This document shows positions 35,808 through 45,141 of a stretch of DNA of 62,248 nt, in pieces. The notes beneath the pieces are model-generated. The model saw only the letters and a program-made list of their open reading frames with translations. It made no database searches and was not told the DNA's origin. The position numbers and the translations under genes were made by a program. Position 1 is the stretch's first letter; each line of letters opens with the position of its first letter. Origin of the DNA: Peribacillus asahii (GTDB taxonomy: Bacteria; Bacillota; Bacilli; Bacillales; DSM-1321); assembly GCF_003570725.1 (NCBI RefSeq), contig NZ_QWVS01000007.1, forward strand, positions 1 to 62,248. Direction: 5' to 3'.

Positions 35808-36007
35808 TTATTTATTGATCTAAATACACCAAAAAAAATCCTATTGTTGATGCTATGATTAAAAAGAACAAATAGATCTACGGAATCAGTCTGTTCGAAA
35901 TCAGAAAGAATTCATTCATCAATTGTTTGTGCTAGCATCATAAGACATGATTCCGTTAAGGCATAGATACGCTGCCTTCTTTTTTACTTTATTTTTGCAC
36001 CAGAACC

Positions 36008-36082
36008 GAAATAATCAATCACCGAAACAAAACCGGCTGTTTTAAATAACATAGTCGGTTTTTCTAATTTAAGAGACTATTT
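36008..36082. repeat. Dispersed repeat, copy 1, containing a terminator-like hairpin
   Basis: About 75 bases match 49874-49947, with one 3-base gap and a few changes. The core AAACCGGCTG...TAGTCGGTTTTT forms a hairpin with T run. TTTGCACCAGAA lies just before it (35994-36005), in frame as FAPEPK-stop, which looks like the C-terminus of a lost transposase. Confidence 0.6.
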
Positions 36083-36212
36083 CGGTAATCAAGTAGTGAT
36101 TTATAGGGGATTTCGAGAAGTTTCGTGACTTTTTCGAGGCCTTTATTTCAAGTTAGTATGGAGAATAAAATTTAATTCTACCTTGCGATAAAATATGTTG
36201 TCAATAATAAAT

Positions 36213-36318
36213 TTGTAATATTTTTAAAAAATGTTATAATAGTCTTACAAGTGTTTTTTCAATCGTATTCCGAATTCTGCTGTATTTTTTGCAGATAGAA
36301 TTATGGATACGTTTTTTT
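36213..36318 (+). ncRNA. Promoter plus short leader ending in a terminator: small RNA or attenuator
   Basis: TTGTAA (36213-36218), 16-base spacer, TATAAT (36235-36240). A transcript starting near 36247 would meet a long hairpin after about 65 bases: CGTATTCC (36264-36271) with GGATACG (36305-36311) and AATTCTGC with GCAGATAGAATT, followed by seven T (36312-36318). The next gene begins 130 bases later, so the element may be an attenuator for it or a stand-alone RNA of about 70 nt. Confidence 0.55.
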
Positions 36319-36447
36319 AATATCTTTTTTAGACTGAAGAAAAATTCAAACAGTTGTGTGAACTTTATAAGGAAGTTAGTTGAATAAAATCAGTAATTTA
36401 CTATCTAATAGTAATCGAGTTTTTATTCTACAAGGAGGACTAGAATA

Positions 36448-37302
36448 ATGAATCTAATCAATAAAAAAGTTACACACAAGCGTTTTGGTATGGGTAGTAT
36501 AGTTAAACATAATGATTCTAGTATTGAAATACATTTCGCATCGGAAAATAAAAAGTTTGTTTTCCCCGATGTATTTGGAAAGCACCTAAAACTACATGAT
36601 GAAAGTGTTGCTAATTCAATTGAAAAAATTATAGAAAAAAAGGAAATGGAACGAAAGGAGGAAGAATGGAAGAAAGAAGAGGAAAAAAAACTACAACAAA
36701 AAAAACAGGAACTTCGCTTGGAGTATGAAAAACTTATGAAAAATCATAAACTTCATCCCGAATCACAAATGGTTTTTTGGTGTGACGCAGAAGAACAGAA
36801 TAGTGCTTTTTCAGAGTGGAAAGTTTTTTCAGGCGTAATAAAAAGTGGTAATAACAAGGGGAAGTCAAACAAACCCATCCGCTTGCACCAAAATAGCGCT
36901 GTCCTGTTAACAGCAATAGATCCCAGCATGCCTGAAAAAGACAGACGTATCTTAGGTGTCTATATGGTGAACGAAGATTTTATCGGTAAGCTTTGTGAAG
37001 ATGGATATATTCCTGCTCATTCAAAATACAGACTCCAACTTACAGAACGGGAATCAGACCAGATGCTTTTCTGGGAATACTATGTAAATGGAAAATTTCC
37101 CCACAAAATGACATGGAATACAGGTAAATACCGTTATTTTGATAATTCATGGATGGCTCAAATTTTGCTTGATATAGTTTCGTTGAAAAGTGACCCAAAG
37201 GAACGAGAGCTGGCACAACAATTTTTTGAACAATTTTGTAAAATGAATCAGATAACAGATCAAGAGTTACCAAAGCCTAATGGCGCATTAATGCGTAGTT
37301 AG
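36448..37302 (+). CDS. Uncharacterised protein with KOW/CarD-like N-terminus
   Basis: 284 aa, not recognised. The N-terminus NKKVTHKRFGMGSIVKHND resembles the small beta-barrel start of CarD-like or DUF3553 proteins (VxHxxFGxGxV). Residues about 62-95 are a strongly charged coiled coil (Glu/Lys). The C-terminal part has LLTAIDPSMPEKDRRILGVYMV and MLFWEYYVNGKFPHKMTW. No signal peptide or membrane segment. It stands alone behind a putative attenuator and strong AAGGAGG site. It could bind nucleic acid; this is a guess from the N-terminus. Confidence 0.75.
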   Translation: MNLINKKVTHKRFGMGSIVKHNDSSIEIHFASENKKFVFPDVFGKHLKLHDESVANSIEKIIEKKEMERKEEEWKKEEEKKLQQKKQELRLEYEKLMKNHKLHPESQMVFWCDAEEQNSAFSEWKVFSGVIKSGNNKGKSNKPIRLHQNSAVLLTAIDPSMPEKDRRILGVYMVNEDFIGKLCEDGYIPAHSKYRLQLTERESDQMLFWEYYVNGKFPHKMTWNTGKYRYFDNSWMAQILLDIVSLKSDPKERELAQQFFEQFCKMNQITDQELPKPNGALMRS

Positions 37303-37420
37303 ACGCTAGCTCAAAGATAATAAGAATGACAGGGGACAGACGCGTTTTTCCCACCCATCACTAATGGGAAACAGTGCCTGGCTATTGTGAAGCGGTAGTG
37401 TATAAAGCTGGTATAATAAG

Positions 37421-37463
37421 AAAGCAGATGGTATAGAAAAAATCTATATCATCTGCTTTTTTT
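37421..37463 (+). terminator. Intrinsic terminator
   Basis: AAAGCAGATGgTATAGA pairs with TCTATAtCATCTGCTTT, followed by T. It is about 120 bases after the 284-aa gene. Between them, 37330-37378 has GGGGACAG...CAGTGCCTGG, a repeat-like sequence. Confidence 0.75.
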
Positions 37464-37495
37464 GTTTATACAAATACCATTTTTAAAAAATTTAT

Positions 37496-37597
37496 GTCAA
37501 AGGATTTCATGGAGCTGGTGAATTAAGAAATCAATTGATGAACACGAAATCAACAGATGAAGTGCGTGCATTGCTTGATAAATTTGAAAAAGAATAA
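37496..37597 (+). pseudogene. C-terminal gene fragment, family unknown
   Basis: Open reading to TAA 37595 ending in ...[20 protein letters not shown] and KFEKE, a protein-like tail of about 33 residues without start or ribosome binding site. I read it as the end of a deleted gene. Confidence 0.35.
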
Positions 37598-37788
37598 TGA
37601 ATTTTAAAGCTAAATATTAAAATGTTACGATGTGGCAGTATGATAAATAGCTTTTCATGTAATAGCTTTTTCAAATAGATGGTTAATATGTATGTAAAGA
37701 TTAGGCAGGAATATACTTGAACGGTTAGTTAATAACTTTATTGTGATAAGATAAATTAAACGTATTTTATGACTAAAGGAAGATTTAA

Positions 37789-38604
37789 ATGAAGAATCGA
37801 TTTTCGATAGGAGAAATGGCTAGGCTACATAATACGACCATAAAAACTTTAAGATATTATGATGAAATTGGATTATTGAAGCCTATTCAAATTGATATAA
37901 ACAACGGATATAGATACTATTCAACCGAACAGTTTGAACAGCTAAACACCATTCATTATTTGAAAGAGTTAGGGTTTTCTCTTAAGGAAATAAGTGGGCA
38001 CCTACAACATAGGGATATTAATGGTTTTTTAGCTTTGTTAGAGAAACAAAAAGTGATAACAGAAATTAAAATAAAAGAGTTAGAACGAATAAGACGTAGA
38101 TTTCAAAATCGAATCAATGATATTAAACTAGCAGGGAGAATAAAACAACTAGGGGTTGTAACTATTAAAGATATGAAAGAGAGGAGAATTGTAAGGTTAA
38201 ACGAAACAATTCGTTCAGAACCAGAGCTAGAAATCTCCCTTCGGCAATTAGAGAATATGTCAAATATGAGCTCTTCCATATTTATTGGAGGAGTTGGATT
38301 TACCGTAAGTATAAGTAACATAATAAATACCAAGTTTGATGAATATAACTCTATATTTATTTTAGTCGAAGATGATATTCAAAGCTCTTTAGTCACAACT
38401 CTACAGGAGGGAAAGTATGCCTGTATTTATTATAACGGAAATCATAACGACTCCCCTGAACATTATAGAACCTTACTGAATTGGATTTATCATAACGGTT
38501 TCCAAATTATTGGGGACTCTGTTGAAAGAACAATAATTGATCATTATATTTCAGGCAGTAAAGATGATTACCTAACAGAAATACAAATACCAATAGAGTG
38601 TTGA
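37789..38604 (+). CDS. MerR-family regulator with GyrI-like effector domain (BmrR type)
   Basis: 271 aa. N-terminal winged helix SIGEMARLHNTTIKTLRYYDEIGLLKP and a dimerisation coiled coil (residues about 75-115). The C-terminal 150 residues resemble the GyrI/BmrR ligand-binding domain. Multidrug-type effectors are usual in the family. The following gene, DUF554, is a possible target but lies past a hairpin at 38602-38626. Confidence 0.87.
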   Translation: MKNRFSIGEMARLHNTTIKTLRYYDEIGLLKPIQIDINNGYRYYSTEQFEQLNTIHYLKELGFSLKEISGHLQHRDINGFLALLEKQKVITEIKIKELERIRRRFQNRINDIKLAGRIKQLGVVTIKDMKERRIVRLNETIRSEPELEISLRQLENMSNMSSSIFIGGVGFTVSISNIINTKFDEYNSIFILVEDDIQSSLVTTLQEGKYACIYYNGNHNDSPEHYRTLLNWIYHNGFQIIGDSVERTIIDHYISGSKDDYLTEIQIPIEC

Positions 38605-38667
38605 CCCTTCCCTTACAGGAGGGTCTATATTTTTGATTAAGAGTATTAGTTAAAAGGAGAAATGATT

Positions 38668-39351
38668 ATGTTTGGGACAATATTTAATACAATGATGATA
38701 ATAATCGGAAGTATTGTCGGAAGTATCTTTAAAAAGGGGATAAAAGATGAATATCATAATATTATAATGCAGTCAATGGGGCTAGTAGCCATGGGATTAG
38801 GAATAAATGCACTAGTACAACATTTACCTTCCAGCAAATATCCGGTACTTTTTATTGTAAGTTTAGCCGTAGGGGGATTGCTCGGTCAAAGACTTAATTT
38901 GGAATCGAAATTTAATGCTTTAGTTAATAAATATTCTAAGGGTAATTTAGCTGAAGGGTTATCAACTGCGATTCTTTTATTTTGTATTGGAACGTTATCT
39001 ATATTAGGTCCTGTAGAGGCTGCGTTAAAGGGAGATTATACATATCTACTTGCAAATGGTATGTTGGATGGAATTACTTCGATTGTTTTAGCATCGACAT
39101 TCGGTATTGGGATAGCTATTGCAGGAATTGTGTTATTTATATGGCAAGGTTCCATTTATTTAATTGCTATTTTAATGGAGAACTCTATAAATAATGACCT
39201 TCTAAATGAAATGACTATTGTAGGAGGTATATTGATATTAGCATCTGGTTTAAGTATTTTGGGTATTAAGAAATGTAATACCTTAAATCTTCTGCCATCA
39301 TTAGTAATTCCCCCCATTGTATTTTTGATTATTCATTTAGCCCATTTATAA
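38668..39351 (+). CDS. DUF554 integral membrane protein (YqgA/YdfK type)
   Basis: 227 aa with about seven hydrophobic segments. It starts MFGTIFNTMMIIIGSIVGS and contains AVGGLLGQRLNLESKFN and LLFCIGTLSILGPVEAALKGDY, hallmark blocks of the family. ATG 38668 has AAGGAG eight bases before it; ATG 38662 is too close. Function unknown; probably transport. Confidence 0.88.
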   Translation: MFGTIFNTMMIIIGSIVGSIFKKGIKDEYHNIIMQSMGLVAMGLGINALVQHLPSSKYPVLFIVSLAVGGLLGQRLNLESKFNALVNKYSKGNLAEGLSTAILLFCIGTLSILGPVEAALKGDYTYLLANGMLDGITSIVLASTFGIGIAIAGIVLFIWQGSIYLIAILMENSINNDLLNEMTIVGGILILASGLSILGIKKCNTLNLLPSLVIPPIVFLIIHLAHL

Positions 39352-39411
39352 TATTTGTGAAATATTGCACTTACACTAAAGAGGACTTGAATTAAATATG
39401 GATTTAAAGCT

Positions 39412-39456
39412 AAAAAAGTCGATTCCTTAACGCTCAGAGGAATTGACTTTTTTAAT
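39412..39456. terminator. Bidirectional terminator
   Basis: AAAAAAGTCgATTCCT (39412-39427) pairs with AGGAATtGACTTTTTT (39437-39452). It closes the DUF554 gene; on the minus strand it also lies beyond the FadR-type gene. Confidence 0.8.
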
Positions 39457-39579
39457 TTGTTCTGTTCAAAGGCTCTTGTTCGTTAAATATTATTAGGATT
39501 TTTGTAGGGCGTCTATACATCTAGCTATAGCTACTAGGTGCCTAAAGGTTATAGGCTAATCAAATATTAATCAATTTTC

Positions 39580-40293
39580 CTATTCCCCTATATGATTTAA
39601 CAATGACTCTGTCAATTCTTTTCTTATTTGTATAATATGTTTTTCCATTAGTTGCGCTGCTTGATCTGCATCGCCTGTGGCGATTGCTAAATAAATCTCT
39701 TTATGCTCATTAATTGTATCTTGGTTACGTTTAGGATTGGCCATTATTTGTCTTCGAGTAGCTCGGATTGTATCTTGCATATGTCCGCTTAGGGTTTTAA
39801 TTAATTGTAAAAATATTGAATTGTGTGAAGCGTAAACAATACTAATATGAAAGTTTAGGTCAGCTTGAAGTCCTAATTCTACATCATTTTTATCGTGATC
39901 CATCATTTCTAGTGCTTCGCGAATTCGATTTAAGTCTTCGGAAGTAGCTCTTTGTGAAGCTAAAGAAGCACATTCCACTTCAAGCATACGGCGAAATTCC
40001 AACATTTCATAGATTAGTTTTTTTTCAGCGTTCATGATTGTAGAGGAAATCTCTTCTACTGCGAGATTTTCTGATGTTTTGATAAAGCTCCCGCTGCCTT
40101 GTTTAATCTCAATTATCCCTTTAATTTCAAGTTTCCGTAATGCCTCTCTAACCGACGTTCGACTTACATTAAAACGGCTTGCTAATTCTCTCTCTGTGGG
40201 CAGTTTATCTCCAGGCTTTAATTTTCCATTTAAAAAGTATTCATTTATTTGGTCAACAATTACTTGATAGGCTTTTTTCTTTGGCTGTGTCAT
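39580..40293 (-). CDS. GntR/FadR-family transcriptional regulator
   Basis: 237 aa. Winged helix at the N-terminus (KLPTERELASRFNVSRTSVREALRKLEIKGIIEIKQG) and an FCD effector domain (residues about 90-225) with metal-site His residues (ADLNFHISIV, HIIQIRKEL). Divergent from an FAD-linked oxidase, the usual layout for LldR/GlcC-type repressors that sense hydroxy acids. Confidence 0.88.
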   Translation of the reverse strand: MTQPKKKAYQVIVDQINEYFLNGKLKPGDKLPTERELASRFNVSRTSVREALRKLEIKGIIEIKQGSGSFIKTSENLAVEEISSTIMNAEKKLIYEMLEFRRMLEVECASLASQRATSEDLNRIREALEMMDHDKNDVELGLQADLNFHISIVYASHNSIFLQLIKTLSGHMQDTIRATRRQIMANPKRNQDTINEHKEIYLAIATGDADQAAQLMEKHIIQIRKELTESLLNHIGE

Positions 40294-40447
40294 CCCCTAT
40301 GTCACTCCTCTAAAATAACTGTACTATAAATGTCTTAATCATACAAAAATCAACATGTTTAATCAATATCAGAAAAATTAGAATTGTTAATTTTTTAATC
40401 ATTTGTTAAAATTGAAAATGTTGGACCAATTTCAATTACTTGTAAAT

Positions 40448-40458
40448 TGGTATAACCA
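40448..40458. promoter_or_regulatory. FadR-family operator
   Basis: TGGT-ATA-ACCA matches the TGGTNNNACCA consensus of LldR/PdhR-type repressors, with AAT/ATT flanks. It is 44 bases before the oxidase start and overlaps its likely promoter region (TATAAT at 40459-40464). Confidence 0.7.
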
Positions 40459-40501
40459 TTTATAATACGGCAAAAAATAAAAGTAATAAGGGGAGAATGA
40501 A

Positions 40502-41887
40502 ATGATAGCAACAAATGAAGAATTGGTTTTTGCTCTACGGAGTGTGCTTTCAGAAAGTCAAGTAACAGTAAATCAAACGATATTAGAGCAGCATAGCAAA
40601 GATGAGTCGTATCATACGCCCAGTCTACCAGATATAGTCGTATTTCCGGAAACGACGGAAGAAGTGAGTAAAGTAGTAAAAATAGCGGGCCAATATAAAG
40701 TACCGATTGTACCATTTGGAAGAGGTTCGAGCTTAGAGGGGCATGTTATTCCTTATGACAACGGCATTACCATCGATTTTTCCCTCATGAATAAAATATT
40801 AGAAATCAGGGAAAACGACTTTCTCGTAAGAGTTCAACCAGGTGTAACACGTTCTGAGTTAAACAAAGAGTTGAAAAAATACGGGTTGTTTTTCTCGGTA
40901 GATCCAGGAGCAGATGCATCGCTTGGCGGTATGGCAGCGACAAATGCTAGTGGAACAACATCGGTTAAGTACGGAGTCATGCGCGACCAAGTTCGTGATT
41001 TAGAGGTTGTTTTAGCAGACGGAACTGTAATAAATACTGGGAATCTAGCAGAAAAGTCTTCATCTGGATATCATTTAAACGGTCTGTTCGTCGGTTCTGA
41101 GGGCACCCTCGGATGTTTTACAGAATTAACACTTCGGGTGTATGGTATTCCTGAACATATTATGGCTGCTAGAGCTTCTTTCCCAACCGTTAAAGATGCT
41201 GTAGCTGCGGTCGTTAGTATTCTACAAGCAGGGATTCCGATTGCAAGGGTTGAATTTGTAGATGAACCTTCTATGAAACAAGTAAACTTGTATAGTGAAA
41301 CAGCCTACAAGGAACAACCAACCTTATTTTTAGAGTTTCATGGTAATGAAGCTGGATTAGAGCAAGATGTTGAATTTATGAAAGAGATTGTAGCAGAACA
41401 CAATTGTGAAGGCATTGAATTTGAGACAGATAATGCCGCTCGAAATCAGCTATGGGATGCTCGCCATAATATGGTTTACGCTTATAGTCATGGAAACCCA
41501 GGGAAAAAACTAATGATAACGGATGTTTGTTTACCAATTTCAGAGTTAGCTGGGGCGATTGAGCATGCCAGAGAGGCGTTGAATACGTTAGCGTTGACTG
41601 GAGGCATAGTAGGTCATGTCGGTGATGGTAATTTCCATGTTCTTCTGATGATTGATATGAACGATGCTAATGATATAAAAGGAGCAAATGAATTTAATGA
41701 AATGATTGTAATGTATGCGTTAGAACGTGGGGGCACCTGTACGGGAGAGCATGGTGTCGGTGTGGGCAAACAGAAATATCAAGAGAAAGAGCATGGAAAA
41801 GCGTTGCTTGTGATGGAGAAAATTAAACAAGCGCTCGACCCTGATAATCTTTTCAATCCAGATAAGATTATAAAAGTGAAAAGATAG
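40502..41887 (+). CDS. glcD: FAD-linked oxidase, GlcD/D-lactate dehydrogenase type
   Basis: 461 aa flavoprotein that oxidises D-2-hydroxy acids such as glycolate or D-lactate. The PP-loop-like FAD domain (PIVPFGRGSSLEGHVIP, GADASLGGMAATNASGTTSVKYG) is complete, and the C-terminal cap has GHVGDGNFHVLL and GTCTGEHGVGVGKQKY. No GlcE or GlcF follows in usable form. Substrate choice between glycolate and D-lactate is uncertain; the gene symbol is tentative. Confidence 0.87.
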   Translation: MIATNEELVFALRSVLSESQVTVNQTILEQHSKDESYHTPSLPDIVVFPETTEEVSKVVKIAGQYKVPIVPFGRGSSLEGHVIPYDNGITIDFSLMNKILEIRENDFLVRVQPGVTRSELNKELKKYGLFFSVDPGADASLGGMAATNASGTTSVKYGVMRDQVRDLEVVLADGTVINTGNLAEKSSSGYHLNGLFVGSEGTLGCFTELTLRVYGIPEHIMAARASFPTVKDAVAAVVSILQAGIPIARVEFVDEPSMKQVNLYSETAYKEQPTLFLEFHGNEAGLEQDVEFMKEIVAEHNCEGIEFETDNAARNQLWDARHNMVYAYSHGNPGKKLMITDVCLPISELAGAIEHAREALNTLALTGGIVGHVGDGNFHVLLMIDMNDANDIKGANEFNEMIVMYALERGGTCTGEHGVGVGKQKYQEKEHGKALLVMEKIKQALDPDNLFNPDKIIKVKR

Positions 41888-41898
41888 GGAGACATTGT

Positions 41899-41943
41899 AT
41901 GAAAATTTTAGAAGCCATAAGTGCGATGGCTGTTAAATTTTAA
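41899..41943 (+). pseudogene. 14-codon start of a truncated operon partner
   Basis: ATG 41899 has GGGAG before it and reads MKILEAISAMAVKF then stop. It sits 11 bases after glcD like a second operon gene whose body has been lost. Confidence 0.3.
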
Positions 41944-41964
41944 TGTTGATAATTCAATAAAAAA

Positions 41965-42004
41965 TAAAGGGAACTCAAAATTATTTGGAGGTTCCCTTTA
42001 TTTT
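41965..42004 (+). terminator. Terminator after glcD
   Basis: TAAAGGGAAC (41965-41974) pairs with GTTCCCTTTA (41991-42000), followed by a T-rich run. From 42005 to 42263 I see only weak, broken frames. Confidence 0.75.
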
Positions 42005-42263
42005 TATTTTTTTAACTTTTTGAATATTATAATCTGATGCCTTGTTCTTTTGACAGGATAACATATTCTTTAACCTACGAAGATAATGTTATTGATAATA
42101 AGAAATATAGAGAAGTTTTCAAGGAAGTATCGTGAGGTTGAGACGGGACAAGCCTACATGGGAGTTGGTTTGATAAGACCACGGGTAAACGATGAGGAGG
42201 GGGAGGTTCTGATGCAAAGACTACATTTATTTGAAAGAGGTATATAGATTCCTAATAGAACTT

Positions 42264-42309
42264 CAGACTGTAAGCAAACTCGATTTTGATTGAGTTTGTC
42301 TACAGTCTG
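42264..42309 (-). terminator. Hairpin behind the PBP gene
   Basis: CAGACTGTAaGCAAACTC (42264-42281) pairs with GAGTTTGTcTACAGTCTG (42292-42309). Lies 34 bases past the PBP stop on the minus strand; the T run is poor. Confidence 0.5.
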
Positions 42310-42342
42310 ACAACAGACGTATAATTTGCTGTTTTTATCTAG

Positions 42343-44766
42343 TTACTCTGTTTTAATGTTTTGAACGAAACGTTCGAAAAACGAAGTGATAGAAGATTTC
42401 ATTTCAGATAATTTCTTTTTTGAATCTTGTATAAGGCTTGTATTTTCCGCTTCTTTTGCTTTTTTTTCTTCTATTTCTTTTACACTTTGTGGTTTTTGAA
42501 AAGCAATCGAAGCAGTATTTTTACGTGATTCTTTCATAATACGAGCGAATAAAGTAGCTGGATTATCGCCGCCTGAAGTCGTTAGATAGAGGGCCTTACT
42601 CGGTTGATCAAACCCTAAATGGACGGACATCGTCACATTCGGTGTATACCCAACAAACCAAGCATCTCGAATTCCTCCATTTGTTCCTTCTTCTTCCGTT
42701 GTACCTGTTTTTCCTGCAACAGGAACACCAATTTTAGCGTTCTTTCCTGTTCCATTTGGCTCGGTTATGACTTTTTGCAACATTTCCGTTATATGATAAG
42801 CGGTTTCTGATGTAAAAACATCGATACCTTTTATTTCGGCTTGTTCCTTCTTTTGAACGAACTCTCCGTTTTTATTTTTAATCAACTTAATGGCTTTCGC
42901 TGGTTTAAAGTATCCGTAGTTAGGAAAGACAGCGTACGATTGTGCCATTTGAATAGGGGTAACTCCTTTTTCCATTCCGCCTAATGCCAAGTGTAACTGT
43001 TCGTCTTTTTCTTGTATCTCGATATTCATTTTTTCTAATGCTTTTACACCTGTTTTTATGCCGATGTCTTGAAATACTGCAACAGCAGGGATGTTGGCTG
43101 AACGAATTATGGCTTGTTCTAGTGTGATGTTGCCTCCATATTTTTCTCCTGCATTTTTAGGAGAATAGCCGTCAAAATTTGTTTTTTCATCAACGACGGT
43201 GGATTGTGCATTCCATTTTCCTGTTTCCAAAGCAGGTGCATATACAACAAGTGGTTTAATAATAGAACCTGGTTGATAATATTGATACGAACGATTTAAG
43301 TACCCTCTGACAAAATCCCGTCCTCCGTATAAAGCAATAATATTTCCATTGTCGTTATCAACAGCTGCTATTCCTACTTGCACTTTTTTGTTTTTAGATT
43401 CTTGATCGTCTTTGTAAGAAAAAGATTGAGCCGTTTGGTACATATGCTGTTGAAATTCAGTATCTAAATACGTATAAATATGATATCCGTTACTTTGTAA
43501 GTCTTTGTCACTCAGCTCATAATCTTCTTTTGCTTCCTTTAATACATAATCAACATATGAATCTAAAGCAGAAGTCTGTTTGTTCTTGGCTTGTTTCAAT
43601 ATAACGGTTTGTTGTAACGCTTTTTGATATTGGTTTTCTGTGATAGTTTCATTCTCTTTCATTGCTTGTAAGACAATATTCTTACGTTGATTTCCTGCTT
43701 TTAAGTTTTTTGTATATGTAGAAGGTGCTTTTGGCAAACCAGCTAAATACGCACTTTCAACTAAGGTTAAATCATAAACGTTTTTATTAAAATATTGTCT
43801 CGCAGCTGTACCTACTCCATATACGCCTTCTCCTAAATAAATCCGATTTAAATACATTTCGAGAATTTCTTCTTTACTGTATTTACTCTCGATAATAATC
43901 GATAAAAGGGCCTCTTGAAATTTGTGTAAGACATTTCTATTGTATATGTCCCCGTTCACATTTTTAATCAATTGTTGTGTAATGGTACTTCCTCCGTGCA
44001 TTTTTTGTGATGGACGAATCATTTCATAAAAAAAGGCACGAATGTATCCTTCAATGGATACACCGATGTGTTGATAAAATTGTTTGTCCTCCACATCCAC
44101 AAACGCACGTTGTAGTTGAGTAGGCATTTCATCTAACGTCACAACATCTCTGTTGGTACTATTATGAACGACTTTATATACTGGATTTCCTTTTTGATCG
44201 TAGATAAAAATATTCGTTAATTCATATTGCAGTGCTTCAGTATCAAAAGTGTAATCCTTTAGTTTTGAATCGGAACTCGCAATATAAATGGTAATCCCAA
44301 TCCGAATTATAAAAAATAAGAGAAGGAAAATTTGTAACCCTACTAAAGAATAAAAAGAAATGTTATACAATATTCGTTTATATTTGTTTATAAAGGTTTC
44401 TTCTTTATGTGAAAATAGGGCAACCAATCCCAAAATGAAAAGTCCGATAATCACGATACTTATCCCGATAAGACCCATAAAAAATAAAAGAAAGCCAATT
44501 TGTAATCCTATTAAAGCATAAAAAGAAACGTTGTATATGATTCGTTTATATTTGTTCGTAATAGCTTCTTCCTTATGTGAAAATAGGGTAATCAATCCCC
44601 ATATCAAAAGCCCGATAGTCACGATACTCATCAATAAACTTAAGACTTCCCATACCCAATGTTGTTGAATTTTAAATACTTGAGCGAATAGAGATAATAT
44701 GTTAGTAAAGATAAACCGAAAGATATCCATTACGTTGATAACAACTCCTTTTATGGCAATAGTCAT
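42343..44766 (-). CDS. Class A penicillin-binding protein (PBP1A family) with duplicated membrane segment
   Basis: 807 aa bifunctional peptidoglycan synthase. The glycosyltransferase domain starts with VEDKQFYQHIGVSIEGY and HGGSTITQQLIKN; the transpeptidase has the active-site Ser in PGSIIKPL, SAN in RSANIPAV and KTGT in VAGKTGTTEEE. Unusually, the N-terminus has extra hydrophobic sequence: residues 51-106 and 107-162 are near copies of one unit (GLxxLFSHKEE...NKYKRIxYNxSFYxLxGLQI...LLFF). A normal family member has one membrane segment there. ATG 44730 is an alternative start with AAAGGAG rather far upstream. It may be an accessory synthase. Confidence 0.9.
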   Translation of the reverse strand: MTIAIKGVVINVMDIFRFIFTNILSLFAQVFKIQQHWVWEVLSLLMSIVTIGLLIWGLITLFSHKEEAITNKYKRIIYNVSFYALIGLQIGFLLFFMGLIGISIVIIGLFILGLVALFSHKEETFINKYKRILYNISFYSLVGLQIFLLLFFIIRIGITIYIASSDSKLKDYTFDTEALQYELTNIFIYDQKGNPVYKVVHNSTNRDVVTLDEMPTQLQRAFVDVEDKQFYQHIGVSIEGYIRAFFYEMIRPSQKMHGGSTITQQLIKNVNGDIYNRNVLHKFQEALLSIIIESKYSKEEILEMYLNRIYLGEGVYGVGTAARQYFNKNVYDLTLVESAYLAGLPKAPSTYTKNLKAGNQRKNIVLQAMKENETITENQYQKALQQTVILKQAKNKQTSALDSYVDYVLKEAKEDYELSDKDLQSNGYHIYTYLDTEFQQHMYQTAQSFSYKDDQESKNKKVQVGIAAVDNDNGNIIALYGGRDFVRGYLNRSYQYYQPGSIIKPLVVYAPALETGKWNAQSTVVDEKTNFDGYSPKNAGEKYGGNITLEQAIIRSANIPAVAVFQDIGIKTGVKALEKMNIEIQEKDEQLHLALGGMEKGVTPIQMAQSYAVFPNYGYFKPAKAIKLIKNKNGEFVQKKEQAEIKGIDVFTSETAYHITEMLQKVITEPNGTGKNAKIGVPVAGKTGTTEEEGTNGGIRDAWFVGYTPNVTMSVHLGFDQPSKALYLTTSGGDNPATLFARIMKESRKNTASIAFQKPQSVKEIEEKKAKEAENTSLIQDSKKKLSEMKSSITSFFERFVQNIKTE
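44281..44616 (-). repeat. 168-bp tandem duplication inside the PBP gene
   Basis: Copies at 44449-44616 and 44281-44448 encode the two 56-residue units. The DNA is still clearly alike (for example the shared CGTTTATATTTGTT stretch) but with many changes, so the duplication is not brand new. Confidence 0.75.
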
Positions 44767-44824
44767 AGCGTAGGCTCTTTTCCTTTCTATTTAGGAATAA
44801 TATCAGCCAAAGGATGATGTACTG

Positions 44825-44938
44825 ATGAAAAGAGTAATATGTTTAATTATACCTATTTTACTATCAGCATGCTCCATAAATAGAGTAAGTCATACTTTTT
44901 ATACAGAACGAGAAGAAATTGTACGTATTATAAGTTAG
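44825..44938 (+). CDS. Small putative lipoprotein, 37 aa, possibly a truncated gene
   Basis: ATG 44825 with AAAGGA ten bases upstream. It reads MKRVICLIIPILLSACSINR, a lipoprotein signal with lipobox LLSAC, then a short charged tail to TAG 44936. It may be the N-terminus of a broken lipoprotein gene. No family recognised. Confidence 0.4.
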   Translation: MKRVICLIIPILLSACSINRVSHTFYTEREEIVRIIS

Positions 44939-45072
44939 CTACATAGACAGGGTACATACATTTTAGATGAAAAAGATTAAAAGATGATTAAAAAATAATG
45001 AATGATTTTTAAAAAAATATTCAGTTGTTAGTATCCATTTAATTAAACTTTATTCTAAAGCGACCATAACAA

Positions 45073-45116
45073 AAAGGCAGGAACATATTGTGCATATCGA
45101 ATATGTTCCTGCCTTT
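45073..45116 (-). terminator. Terminator of the SleB-type gene
   Basis: A 16-bp perfect stem (45073-45088 with 45101-45116); on the minus strand it ends in a T run. Confidence 0.8.
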
Positions 45117-45141
45117 GATTTTATTGACTTTATTCATTATT

